Positions 14,981 to 23,524 of a stretch of 62,158 nucleotides of DNA are shown piece after piece; positions within the stretch are counted from its first letter, which is position 1, and every line of letters starts with the position of its first letter. The position numbers were made by a program, and so were the translations under genes. Under the pieces are notes generated by a model. That model was given only the letters and a program-made list of their open reading frames with translations. It did not search any database and was not told where the DNA came from. This DNA comes from Microcella alkalica (GTDB lineage Bacteria; Actinomycetota; Actinomycetes; Actinomycetales; Microbacteriaceae): positions 1 through 62,158 of the forward strand of contig NZ_JACGWX010000009.1 in NCBI RefSeq assembly GCF_014137945.1, read 5' to 3'.

Positions 14981-16453
14981 ATGTCGACGGCGACCCAGGG
15001 CGGGAGCGCGGCGGCGCTCGCCGTCGAGCAGAACGGCATCAACGTCATCCACGAGTCGGAGCGCAAGGGGATTCCGCGCGACCTCTTCTGGCCGTGGGCC
15101 GCCGCGAACATCTCGGTGTTCGGGATCGCGTACGGCGCGTTCCTGCTCTACTTCGGCGTCTCGTTCTGGCAGGCGATCGTGGTGGGCGTGATCGGCATCG
15201 GCGTCTCCTTCTTCTTCGTCGGCGTGATCGCGCTCGCGGGCAAGCGCGGCTCGGCGCCGACGCTCGTGCTCAGCAGGGCGATCTTCGGCGTCGACGGCAA
15301 CCGGGTGCCGAGCATCCTGTCGTGGGTCCTGACGGTGGGATGGGAGACGGTGCTCGTGTCTCTCGCCGTGCTCGCGACCTCGACCGTGTTCGGGGCGCTC
15401 GGCTTCGATGCCGGCATCGTCACGCAGGTCGTCGCGCTCGTCGTCGTCGGCGCGCTCGTGATCGCGGCGGGCGTCATGGGCTTCGACCTCATCATGCGTC
15501 TGCAGAAGTGGATCACGATCGCCACGGGCGTGCTGACGATCGTCTACGTCGTCCTTGTCCTCCCGCAGATCGACTTCGGCGCGGTGCTCGCGCTCCCGGG
15601 GGCCGAGGTGGGCGCCGTGATCGGCGGACTCGTCTTCATGCTCACCGGGTTCGGGCTGGGCTGGGTCAACGCCGCGGCCGACTACTCGCGCTATCTGCCG
15701 CGCTCGGCATCGAGCCGCGGCGTCGTCGCGTGGACGACCGTCGGGGCCTCGTGGGCGCCGGCGCTGCTGCTGCTCGTCGGCCTCCTGCTCGCGGGCTCAT
15801 CGACGACGACGCTCGACGCGATCGGCGCCGACCCCGTCGGGGCGCTGTCGACGATCCTGCCGACGTGGTTCCTCATCCCGTTCGCGATCGTCGCCGTGCT
15901 CGGCTTCGTCGGCGGCGCCGTGCTCGACATCTACTCGTCGGGGCTCTCGCTGCTCGCGGCGGGCCTGAAGCTCCCGCGCGCCGCCGCAGTCGGCATCGAC
16001 GGGGCCCTCATGGTCGTCGGCACGATCTTCGTCGTCTTCATCGCCCAGGACTTCTTCGGCCCGTTCCAGGGCTTCCTCATCACGCTCGGGGTGCCGATCG
16101 CGGCGTGGGCGGGCATGTTCATCGCCGACATCATCGTGCGGAAGCAGCCGTACGCCGACGCTGAGCTCTACGACCGCGGCGGCCGCTACGGCTCGGTGCG
16201 CTGGGAGTCGATCGCGCTGCTCGTGGTCGGAACGGCTATCGGCTGGGGCTTCGTCTCGAACGCGTGGGCGAGCGAGGCCTTCGCCTGGCAGGGCTACTTC
16301 CTGGGGGCTGTCGGCGGGCTCGACGGACCGCTCGGCGGCGCGAACCTCGGCGTGCTGTTCTCGCTCGTGATCGGCTTCGCCGGCTACCTCCTCCTCGGGC
16401 GTGCGGCCGTGCGCCGGCAGGACGCCCTCGGCGCGACCGCGCCCATCGCGTGA
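14981..16453 (+). CDS. NCS1-family purine/cytosine permease
   Basis: A 490-residue transporter with about twelve hydrophobic segments, in the nucleobase:cation symporter-1 family. The N terminus 'ESERKGIPRDLFWPWAAANI' and later 'FGLGWVNAAADYSRYLPRS' are typical of cytosine/purine permeases; the second contains the conserved substrate/Na+ region. The ATG at 14981 is preceded by GCGGAGG with proper spacing. It begins a four-gene operon in which each following start overlaps or abuts the previous stop, so its substrate should feed the three enzymes downstream: a nucleobase or nucleoside, or a related ring compound. Confidence 0.85.
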   Translation: MSTATQGGSAAALAVEQNGINVIHESERKGIPRDLFWPWAAANISVFGIAYGAFLLYFGVSFWQAIVVGVIGIGVSFFFVGVIALAGKRGSAPTLVLSRAIFGVDGNRVPSILSWVLTVGWETVLVSLAVLATSTVFGALGFDAGIVTQVVALVVVGALVIAAGVMGFDLIMRLQKWITIATGVLTIVYVVLVLPQIDFGAVLALPGAEVGAVIGGLVFMLTGFGLGWVNAAADYSRYLPRSASSRGVVAWTTVGASWAPALLLLVGLLLAGSSTTTLDAIGADPVGALSTILPTWFLIPFAIVAVLGFVGGAVLDIYSSGLSLLAAGLKLPRAAAVGIDGALMVVGTIFVVFIAQDFFGPFQGFLITLGVPIAAWAGMFIADIIVRKQPYADAELYDRGGRYGSVRWESIALLVVGTAIGWGFVSNAWASEAFAWQGYFLGAVGGLDGPLGGANLGVLFSLVIGFAGYLLLGRAAVRRQDALGATAPIA

Positions 16454-17037
16454 TGAGCGGAGCGACCCTGCTGGCGGAGGAGGGTGCGGGCGCGCGTCCC
16501 TGGCTCGTCGTCATCGACATGCAGCGCGTCTTCGGGGAGGAGGGCAGCCCCTGGTTCGCTCCCGGCGCGCCTGCGATCGAGCCCGTGGTCGCGTCGCTCG
16601 TCGACGCGTTCGGCGACCGCGTCGCGCTCACCCGCTTCGTCGCCCCCGCCGAGCCGGTCGGCGCGTGGGTCCCGTACTACGCGCTTTGGCCGTTCGCGCT
16701 CGTGCCGCCGACCGACGGAATCTGGGACCTGCTGCCGAGCAACCCCGCGCGCGATCATCGGGTCGTGACGCGCACGACGTTCTCCAAATGGGATGCCGAG
16801 CTCGCCTCCCTCGTCGGTTACGAGCTGGTCCTCGCCGGGGTCTCGACCGACTGCTGCGTGCTCTCGACGGCGCTCGCCGCCGCGGACGCGGGAGTGCGGG
16901 TACGGGTCGTCGCCGACGCCTGCGCGGGCGTCACCGACGCCGACCACGAGCGCGCGCTCGCGGCGATGGCCCTCTACGCGCCGCTCATCGAGATCACGAC
17001 GAGCGCCGAGATCCTCGCCGAGGTCGCGAGGGCGTGA
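16453..17037 (+). CDS. Isochorismatase-like cysteine hydrolase
   Basis: A 194-residue member of the isochorismatase/nicotinamidase superfamily. The catalytic triad is visible: Asp22 in 'LVVIDMQRVF', Lys112 in 'TTFSKWDAE' and Cys135 in 'STDCCVLSTALAA'; a cis-peptide region 'LAGVST' precedes the cysteine. Such enzymes hydrolyse amide or ureide bonds (nicotinamide, ureidoacrylate, biuret, N-carbamoyl compounds) or vinyl ethers. The ATG at 16453 overlaps the permease stop by one base (TGATG); a GTG at 16450 is an alternative. The coupling with a nucleobase permease and a glycohydrolase suggests a ring-opening or deamidating step in nucleobase salvage or catabolism, but the substrate is unknown. 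Confidence 0.82.
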   Translation: MSGATLLAEEGAGARPWLVVIDMQRVFGEEGSPWFAPGAPAIEPVVASLVDAFGDRVALTRFVAPAEPVGAWVPYYALWPFALVPPTDGIWDLLPSNPARDHRVVTRTTFSKWDAELASLVGYELVLAGVSTDCCVLSTALAAADAGVRVRVVADACAGVTDADHERALAAMALYAPLIEITTSAEILAEVARA

Positions 17038-18143
17038 GCGCGGTCGGGGCGGGGCCGACGCCGGGGGAGCGCGATCGCGCGCTCGGCGCGCTGCAGGGGC
17101 TCGCGATCGGCGATGCGCTCGGGATGCCCTTCCAGCTCCTGCGCCGCGACGAGGTGCGCGCGGGATGGGGCGCGATCGTCGCCGGGTTCGCGGAGCCCGC
17201 GCCCGAGCATCCGCTCGCCGGGGGCATGCCGCCGGGGGCGATCACCGACGACACCGAGCAGGCGCTCCTGGTCGCCCGGCTGCTCATCGCCGGCGAGGGC
17301 CGCATCGAGCCCGCCGCGCTCGCGCGGAAGCTCGTCGAGTGGGAGGACGACATGCGCCGCCGCGGCTCGGTCGACCTGCTCGGGCCGTCGACGACGCGCG
17401 CCGTGCAGGCCGTGCTGCGCAGCGAGCCGACCGAGACCGCCGGCCGCACGGGCACGACGAACGGAGCCGCGATGCGCATCGCGCCCGTCGGCATCGCGAC
17501 GCCCGCCGACGACCTCGGGGCTCTCCTCGACGCGGTCGAGGCCGCGAGCGCCGTGACGCACGCGACATCGCTCGCGCTAGCCGCCGCATCCGCCGTCGCC
17601 GCTGCGGTGAGCGCGGGCATCGCCGGGGCGGGGATGACGGAAGCGCTCGCGAGCGGAGTCGTCGCGGCGGAGGCGTGCCGGGGCCGCGGGCACTGGATCG
17701 CCGGCGCCGACGTCGCCGAGCGCATCCGCGCCGCGCTCGCGCTCGTCGAGGCAGAGGGTCCGGGGCTCGAGCTCGAGGGCGCTGAGCGCGAGGCCGCCGT
17801 CGCTGCCCTCCTCGATCGCATCGTCCTCGTCGTCGGCACGAGCCTCGCCTCCCAGGAATCCATCCCCGCGGCGTTCGGGGTGCTCGCGCTCGCCCCGGCC
17901 GACCCGTGGCTCGCGGTGCGCGCCGCCGCCTCGCTCGGGGGCGACGCCGACACCATCGCCGCCATCGCGGGCGCGATCGTGGGCGCCGTCCACGGCACTG
18001 CGCCGTGGGAGGGCGGGCCCGCCACGACCGTCGACGCGGTGAGCGCCGAGCGACTCGGGGTCTCGTCGCTCGGGCTGCCCGTGATCGCCGACGCCCTCCT
18101 CGCGCTCCGCCACCGACCGAGTGACGAGAGGGCGACGGGATGA
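17034..18143 (+). CDS. ADP-ribosylglycohydrolase-family protein
   Basis: A 369-residue DraG-like protein. The dinuclear metal site motifs are present: 'GLAIGDALGMPFQ' near residues 23-35, 'AITDDTEQALL' near 67, and the C-terminal 'GGDADTIAAIAGAIVG'. Members cleave N-glycosidic bonds of ADP-ribosyl adducts or of small nucleoside-like molecules. The GTG start at 17034 overlaps the hydrolase stop by 4 nt and the stop overlaps the PfkB start by 4 nt. Because it sits between a permease/hydrolase and a sugar kinase, small-molecule nucleoside hydrolysis is more likely than protein de-ADP-ribosylation; this is inference. Confidence 0.83.
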   Translation: MSAVGAGPTPGERDRALGALQGLAIGDALGMPFQLLRRDEVRAGWGAIVAGFAEPAPEHPLAGGMPPGAITDDTEQALLVARLLIAGEGRIEPAALARKLVEWEDDMRRRGSVDLLGPSTTRAVQAVLRSEPTETAGRTGTTNGAAMRIAPVGIATPADDLGALLDAVEAASAVTHATSLALAAASAVAAAVSAGIAGAGMTEALASGVVAAEACRGRGHWIAGADVAERIRAALALVEAEGPGLELEGAEREAAVAALLDRIVLVVGTSLASQESIPAAFGVLALAPADPWLAVRAAASLGGDADTIAAIAGAIVGAVHGTAPWEGGPATTVDAVSAERLGVSSLGLPVIADALLALRHRPSDERATG

Positions 18144-19051
18144 CCGCCCGCCTCGTGAGCGTCGGCAACGCTCTCATCGACCTCGCTCTCGACGTCCCGC
18201 ACCTTCCCGCGCGCGGCGGCGACGTGCGCGGCCGCTCGCGCGGCCTGCACGCCGGAGGCGCCGTCAACGTGCTGCTCGCCGCACGCAGGCAGGGTCTGCC
18301 CGCCGCGTACGCGGGCGCGCACGGCACCGGGCCGCTCGGCGATCGGGTGCGCGAGCTGCTCGCCGCCGCGGGGGTCGAGGTGCTGCTCGCGCCGCACCCG
18401 TCTCTTGACACGGGCGTCGATGTCGCCTTCACCGAGCCGGACGGCGAGCGCAGCTTCGCGACCGCCTTCGGGGCCGAGGCCGAGCTGGATGCCGGCGCAC
18501 TCGCCTCCGTCGCGATCGCGGACGACGACGTCGTGCACGTCTCCGGCTACGGCCTCCTCGACTCCACCAACGGTGCCGTGCTCAGCCAGTGGATCGACGG
18601 CCTCCCGGAGCGTGCGACCGTGCTGCTCGACCCGGGGCCGCTCGCGGTCGCCGAGCGTCCGGCGGCGCTGGAGGTCGCGCTCGCTCGCGCCGACTGGGTT
18701 AGCGCGTCGCTCGAGGAGGCGCGGGCGATCACGGGCGAGCAGGAGCCGGCAGCCGCGGCTCGTGCGCTCGCGACCCGGGATCGCGGCGCGGTCGTGAGAC
18801 GCGGAGCGGACGGCTGCCTCGTCGCCGTCTGCGGGTCGGTCGAGCACGTCGCGGGCTTCGTCGTCGAGCAGATCGATGCGACAGGTGCGGGCGATGCGCA
18901 CCTCGGAGCGTTCGCCGCCGCGCTCGCGCGCGGGGAGGCGCCGGGCAGGGCCGCTCGCGTCGCGAACGCTGCCGCGGCGATCGCCGTCACGCGGCCCGGG
19001 CCGGGGACCGCTCCGACGCTCGCCGAGGCGCTCGAGCTCGCGGGGTGCTGA
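18140..19051 (+). CDS. PfkB-family sugar/nucleoside kinase
   Basis: A 303-residue ribokinase-like enzyme. 'GLHAGGAVNVLLAARRQG' (35-52) is the sugar-binding GGxxxN signature and 'DATGAGDAHLGAFAAAL' (246-262) is the ATP/anion-hole signature with catalytic Asp252; the usual phenylalanine or threonine after GD-A is histidine here. Last gene of the permease/hydrolase/glycohydrolase/kinase operon, starting at ATG 18140 inside the end of the glycohydrolase gene. It would phosphorylate the ribose freed upstream, or the nucleoside itself as in pseudouridine kinases. Confidence 0.85.
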   Translation: MTARLVSVGNALIDLALDVPHLPARGGDVRGRSRGLHAGGAVNVLLAARRQGLPAAYAGAHGTGPLGDRVRELLAAAGVEVLLAPHPSLDTGVDVAFTEPDGERSFATAFGAEAELDAGALASVAIADDDVVHVSGYGLLDSTNGAVLSQWIDGLPERATVLLDPGPLAVAERPAALEVALARADWVSASLEEARAITGEQEPAAAARALATRDRGAVVRRGADGCLVAVCGSVEHVAGFVVEQIDATGAGDAHLGAFAAALARGEAPGRAARVANAAAAIAVTRPGPGTAPTLAEALELAGC

Positions 19052-19090
19052 GGGCGAGCATCCGCATCGGGAGCGACCGGAGCCGCGGGG

Positions 19091-19119
19091 CCCAGAAGCC
19101 GCCGACCCAGAAGCCGCCG
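19091..19119. repeat. Tandem 15-bp direct repeat
   Basis: CCCAGAAGCCGCCG occurs at 19091-19104 and 19106-19119 in the short gap between two convergent genes. Minor; possible replication slippage. Confidence 0.8.
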
Positions 19120-19122
19120 TGC

Positions 19123-19290
19123 CTAGGTGTCGCGCTCGACGGGGCCGGCGTCGTCGCGGGCGTCGTGCTCGCCGCCTGCGGGGTAGTCGGTGCGCTCCGG
19201 GCGCGCCCGCAGCAGCAGGATGCTTGCGACGAGCCCGCCCCACACGATGAGGACGGCGCCGATCAGGAAGACGATCGCGGTGGGGGTCAT
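19123..19290 (-). CDS. MetS-like small subunit of NSS amino-acid importer
   Basis: A 55-residue single-span membrane protein starting at ATG 19290, which overlaps the transporter's stop by 4 nt. 'MTPTAIVFLIGAVLIVWGG' followed by 'LVASILLLRARPE' and a charged tail is the pattern of the methionine/alanine importer small subunit (MetS), required with MetP in Corynebacterium glutamicum. A longer frame from 19338 would merely add 16 residues overlapping the transporter. Easily missed by annotation because of its size. Confidence 0.82.
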   Translation of the reverse strand: MTPTAIVFLIGAVLIVWGGLVASILLLRARPERTDYPAGGEHDARDDAGPVERDT

Positions 19291-20873
19291 CGGGTGCTCG
19301 CTTCCGGGGTCGAGGGCAACTGGGCGGGCGACGGCCATGGCGCGAGGTCATCGGGCGAGCGCCGCCACGGGATCGCCGACAGCACGACCGCGGCGACGAC
19401 GATGAACAGCAGCGAGCCCCATCCGACGATCGTGAGGTACTCGCTCGGATACCCCTCGTAGCCCCCCGTCACGAGCGCCACCACGCGAGTGACGAGCATG
19501 TACGCCAGGACGGCGGGGGCGAGGACACCCACGAGGATCGTCCACGCGCGCCCGACCGCGAAGGTCGAGACCGCCGACAGGTGCCCGCGCAGCTCGGCAC
19601 CGCGGCGAAGGACGCCGATCACGAGCACCGTCATCAGCACCGCTGAGGCGACGATGCCGATGTTGTTGACGTAGTGGTCGACGGTGTCGAGCGCGATCAG
19701 TCCGCTCGTGGTCGAGAAGAGCAGCACGGAGAGCACCGCCGAGATGCCGCCGATCGTCGCCGCTGCGCCGCGAGGACTCACACCGAGCTTCTCCTGGAAC
19801 CCGGCGGAGACGACCTGCAGCACCGACAGCAAGGATGTGAAGCCCGCCATCACGAGAGAGCCGAAGAACAGCGCGCCGAAGATCGGGCCCCCCGGCATCT
19901 CCGAGACGATCGCCGGGAAGGTGATGAACGACAGTGCGACGCCCGTGAGCCCTTCGAGGTCGCCGACCGCGACGCCCTGCTGCACGGCGAAGAACCCGAG
20001 GGTCGCAAAGACTCCGATGCCCGCGAGGATCTCGAACGACGAGTTCGCGAACGCCACCACGAGCGCGGGCGCCGTCAGGTTCGAGCGGCGGCGTCGGTAG
20101 GAGGAGTAGGTGATCATGATGCCGAACGCGATCGACAGCGAGAAGAAGATCTGGCTGTAGGCGGCGATCCACACATCGGGGTTCGCGAGCGCGGCGAAGT
20201 CGGGGGTGAAGAGGGCGTTGAGGCCCTCGGCGGCGCCGTCGAGGAAGAGTGCGCGGATCACGAGCGCCAGGAACCCGACCAGCAACAGCGGCAGGAAGAT
20301 GACGTTCGCGCGCTGGATGCCCTTCGCGACCCCGAGGCCGAGGACCACGATCGTCGCGATCCAAACGACGGCGAGCGGGATGAGGACGCCAGGCACGAAG
20401 TCGAGGCTGAGCCCCGGGTCGGAGACGCGCAGGTAGTCGCCGACGAAGAAGCCGGCGGGGTCATCCCCCCACCGCAGGTCGAACGAGAACACGAAGTAGC
20501 TGAGCGCCCACGCGATCACGACCGTGTAGTACAGGCCGATCACGAAGGCGATCGCGACCTGGAACCACCCGAGCCCCTCCATGAGGCGGCCGGCGCGCGC
20601 CCCGCCGAGGCGGCGCAGCGCGGTCGGCGCGGAACCGCGGAACCGGTGCCCGATCGCGTAGTCGAGGAGCAGGATGGGGATGCCCGCCGTCAGCAGGGCG
20701 ACGATGTACGGGATCAGGAACGCGCCGCCACCGTTCTCGTACGCCACGCCCGGGAAGCGCCAGATGTTGCCGAGGCCGACGGCCGAGCCGATCGCGGCGA
20801 GGATGAAGCCGACTTGGCCGGTGAAGAGCTCGCGAGGCGGGGAAACAGGGGAATTCGGGCGGGATGCGGTCAT
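19287..20873 (-). CDS. Neurotransmitter:sodium symporter-family amino-acid transporter (MetP-like)
   Basis: A 528-residue LeuT-fold transporter with about twelve membrane spans. TM1 shows the sodium/substrate-binding 'SAVGLGNIWRFPGVAYENG' (30-48); later 'QIFFSLSIAFGIMITYSSY' is the TM6 hinge region typical of the family. The C-terminal tail is cytoplasmic and proline-rich. Together with the MetS-like subunit encoded 4 nt downstream it forms the two-component importer known to take up methionine and alanine in corynebacteria. It is divergent from the secreted protease gene, sharing a 147-bp promoter region that contains a GCCCGAATGGGG palindrome at about 20948-20959. Confidence 0.9.
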   Translation of the reverse strand: MTASRPNSPVSPPRELFTGQVGFILAAIGSAVGLGNIWRFPGVAYENGGGAFLIPYIVALLTAGIPILLLDYAIGHRFRGSAPTALRRLGGARAGRLMEGLGWFQVAIAFVIGLYYTVVIAWALSYFVFSFDLRWGDDPAGFFVGDYLRVSDPGLSLDFVPGVLIPLAVVWIATIVVLGLGVAKGIQRANVIFLPLLLVGFLALVIRALFLDGAAEGLNALFTPDFAALANPDVWIAAYSQIFFSLSIAFGIMITYSSYRRRRSNLTAPALVVAFANSSFEILAGIGVFATLGFFAVQQGVAVGDLEGLTGVALSFITFPAIVSEMPGGPIFGALFFGSLVMAGFTSLLSVLQVVSAGFQEKLGVSPRGAAATIGGISAVLSVLLFSTTSGLIALDTVDHYVNNIGIVASAVLMTVLVIGVLRRGAELRGHLSAVSTFAVGRAWTILVGVLAPAVLAYMLVTRVVALVTGGYEGYPSEYLTIVGWGSLLFIVVAAVVLSAIPWRRSPDDLAPWPSPAQLPSTPEASTR

Positions 20874-21020
20874 GTCGCGTTGTCCTCCTCGTCGCGGGGC
20901 GCGCAGCGGCGGCGCCGGCCTTCTCCGGGCCCTGGCACGCTACCAGTGCCCGAATGGGGGGCAGTATCGACCTTTCCGCACAAGCCCCTTTGGCGTACCC
21001 TGATCGCAGGGGGAATCACG

Positions 21021-23501
21021 ATGGGGATCATGATTTCGGGCGCTTCGTTGCGCTCGCAGACCGCGCTTGCGGCCACAGTTCTCGCAGGGCTACTGATCGG
21101 CTCTTTGCCGGCGACGGCGGCTGGCGCGACGAGTGCGGTAGCGAGCGATCCATCGGCTCAGCCGATCGAGGCGTTCTCGCCGCTCGAGCCGGCGCAGGAG
21201 GCGGACGGGCGCGTCGACTCGCTCATCGTCCGCGTCGGGCCGTCGTCCGCGCGCGGCACGGCGCTGGAGGCGCTCGGGCGCGCGCCCGGTCTCGCCGGAT
21301 CAGGGCAGGACCTTGGGTTCGGCACGCGGGTCGTACCGCTCAGAGGGGAGCTAACCGTGGCCGACGCTCGGAAGCTCGCCGCGGACCTCGTCGCCGGCGG
21401 GCGCGCCGAGGCAGCCGAACCGAATCTGCCTCTCGTGCGCGTCACCGAGCCGGCGGCGACCGCGACGGTGTCGACCGTGCAGTCGGGCGCGCCGTGGGGC
21501 CTCGACCGCGTCGACCAGCGCCAGCTGCCCCTCAACGGCCAGTACGCGTACAGCCACGACGGCACGGGCGTGACCGTCTACGTCGTCGACACCGGGGTCC
21601 TGGCCTCGCACCAGGAGTTCGGCGGTCGGGCCAGCATGGGTTACTCGGCGTACGCGGATGTCTGCTCGAGCAGCGATCCGGACGGCCACGGCACTCACGT
21701 CGCGGGAACCATCGCCGGAGCGCAGTACGGAGTCGCCAAGAAGGCGTCCGTCATCGGAGTCCGCGTCTTCACCTGTACCGGGGCGGGGAACTCGGACGCA
21801 CTCATCCAGGGCCTCAATTGGGTTGCGGCGCATCACCAGGCGGGCACTCCAGCCGTGGCCAATCTCAGCCTCGGCGTTCAGGGGACGAGCTCGGCCGTCG
21901 ACATGGCCGTTCAGCAGCTCATCGCCGACGGCGTCACGGTCGTCGTCGCCTCCGGTAATACGAAGACCGACTCGTGCCTCACGAGCCCTGGGCGTGTCGC
22001 CGCAGCGATCACGGTGAACGCGCTCACTGCCTCCGACGCGAGGGCGTCCTTCTCGAACTTCGGCTCGTGCTCCGACCTCTACGCCCCGGGTGAGAGCATC
22101 ATGTCGGCGCACAACACATCGACGACGTCCGCCGTGCTCATGAGCGGGACATCGATGGCGACCCCGCACGTGGCAGGCGCGGTCGCCCTCGCCCTGCACG
22201 CGAACCCCGCGCTGAGCCCGTCGTCGGTCCACGACCTCTTGGTCTCCCGAGGGACGCCGGCAGATCCTCACCCTGGCTCGCACGTGGACGCGAAGCGGAT
22301 CCTCTTCGTCGGTTCCGACGCTGCGATGCCGGCCGCCAGGGGATTCACGGGGCTGTCTCCGGCGCGTTTGGCGGACACCCGGGCGGGTCTGCCAACGGTT
22401 GATGGATTGCAGTCGGGCTCGGGAATGCTCGGTCCGGGCGGCGTCCTGCGAGTTGCGGTGGCCGGTCGCGGGGGTGTCCCCGCATCTGGGGCGGGCGCGG
22501 TGTCGGTGAACGTCACGGTGACGCAGCCCAGCGTCGCCACGCACTTGACGGTGTTCCCGACGGGTGTCCCTGCTCCTAATGCGTCCAATGTGAATGCGTC
22601 GGCGGGCCAGACGATCGCCAATTCCGTTGTCGCGAAGGTGGCCGCGGATGGCTCGATCAGCATTCGGAACAATGCGGGGTGGGCGCACGTCGTGGTGGAT
22701 GTCAGCGGGTGGTTCCCCGCGACGGAGAGTTTTACGGCGCTGTCTCCTGCGCGTCTGGCGGACACACGGGCTGGGCTGCCGACCGTGGATGGGTCGCAGT
22801 CGGGTTCGGGAATGGTGGGTCCGGGCGGCGTCCTGCGAGTGGTGGTCGCTGGTCGCGGGGGCGTCCCCGCGTCCGGGGTCGGAGCGGTCGCGGTGAATGT
22901 GACGGTGACGCAGCCCAGCGTCGCCACGCACTTGACGGTGTTCCCGACGGGTGTCCCTGCTCCTAATGCGTCCAATGTGAATGCGTCGGCGGGCCAGACG
23001 ATCGCCAATTCCGTTGTCGCGAAGGTGGCCGCGGATGGCTCGATCAGCATTCGGAACAATGCGGGGTGGGCGCACGTCGTGGTGGATGTCAGCGGGTGGT
23101 TCCCCGCGACGGAGAGTTTTACGGCGCTGTCTCCTGCGCGTCTGGCGGACACACGGGCTGGGCTGCCGACCGTGGATGGGTCGCAGTCGGGTTCGGGAAT
23201 GGTGGGTCCGGGCGGCGTCCTGCGAGTGGTGGTCGCTGGTCGCGGGGGCGTCCCCGCGTCCGGGGTCGGAGCGGTCGCGGTGAATGTGACGGTGACGCAG
23301 CCCAGCGTCGCCACGCACTTGACGGTGTTCCCGACGGGTGTCCCTGCTCCTAATGCGTCCAATGTGAATGCGTCGGCGGGCCAGACGATCGCCAATTCCG
23401 TTGTCGCGAAGGTGGCCGCGGATGGCTCGATCAGCATTCGGAACAATGCGGGATGGGCGCACGTCGTTGTCGACGTCAGCGGGTGGTTCCCCACTAACTG
23501 A
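21021..23501 (+). CDS. Secreted subtilisin-like (S8) serine protease with three C-terminal repeats
   Basis: An 826-residue exported protease. Signal peptide about residues 1-35 ('AATVLAGLLIGSLPATAAGA'), an inhibitor_I9-like prodomain (about 65-140), then the S8 domain with catalytic Asp190 ('VYVVDTGVL'), His223 ('DGHGTHVAGT') and Ser378 ('SGTSMATPHVAG'), followed from residue 442 by three 129-residue repeats beginning 'LSPARLADTRAG' and ending 'DVSGWFP'. ATG 21021 is chosen for the signal peptide and the GGGGGA box 6 nt upstream; the frame upstream runs antisense through the transporter gene. The repeat family occurs in many actinobacterial exported hydrolases, probably binding the cell surface or matrix. 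A TACCCT -10 candidate lies at 20996-21001. Confidence 0.93.
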   Translation: MGIMISGASLRSQTALAATVLAGLLIGSLPATAAGATSAVASDPSAQPIEAFSPLEPAQEADGRVDSLIVRVGPSSARGTALEALGRAPGLAGSGQDLGFGTRVVPLRGELTVADARKLAADLVAGGRAEAAEPNLPLVRVTEPAATATVSTVQSGAPWGLDRVDQRQLPLNGQYAYSHDGTGVTVYVVDTGVLASHQEFGGRASMGYSAYADVCSSSDPDGHGTHVAGTIAGAQYGVAKKASVIGVRVFTCTGAGNSDALIQGLNWVAAHHQAGTPAVANLSLGVQGTSSAVDMAVQQLIADGVTVVVASGNTKTDSCLTSPGRVAAAITVNALTASDARASFSNFGSCSDLYAPGESIMSAHNTSTTSAVLMSGTSMATPHVAGAVALALHANPALSPSSVHDLLVSRGTPADPHPGSHVDAKRILFVGSDAAMPAARGFTGLSPARLADTRAGLPTVDGLQSGSGMLGPGGVLRVAVAGRGGVPASGAGAVSVNVTVTQPSVATHLTVFPTGVPAPNASNVNASAGQTIANSVVAKVAADGSISIRNNAGWAHVVVDVSGWFPATESFTALSPARLADTRAGLPTVDGSQSGSGMVGPGGVLRVVVAGRGGVPASGVGAVAVNVTVTQPSVATHLTVFPTGVPAPNASNVNASAGQTIANSVVAKVAADGSISIRNNAGWAHVVVDVSGWFPATESFTALSPARLADTRAGLPTVDGSQSGSGMVGPGGVLRVVVAGRGGVPASGVGAVAVNVTVTQPSVATHLTVFPTGVPAPNASNVNASAGQTIANSVVAKVAADGSISIRNNAGWAHVVVDVSGWFPTN
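22344..23501 (+). repeat. Three tandem 387-bp coding repeats
   Basis: Units 22344-22730, 22731-23117 and 23118-23501. Units 2 and 3 appear identical over most of their length, differing only near the end; unit 1 has scattered changes but shares an unbroken central block. This indicates recent duplication or gene conversion. Confidence 0.92.
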
Positions 23502-23524
23502 CCCGTGGGGAGCAGAATCGACAC

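Noticed and set aside
19674-21020. Upstream extension of the protease frame (total 1275 codons)
   Set aside because: It runs antisense through the NSS transporter; the signal peptide and the GGGGGA box place the start at 21021.
22344-23501. CRISPR-like array
   Set aside because: The repeats are 387 bp, coding and without spacers; they are protein domains.
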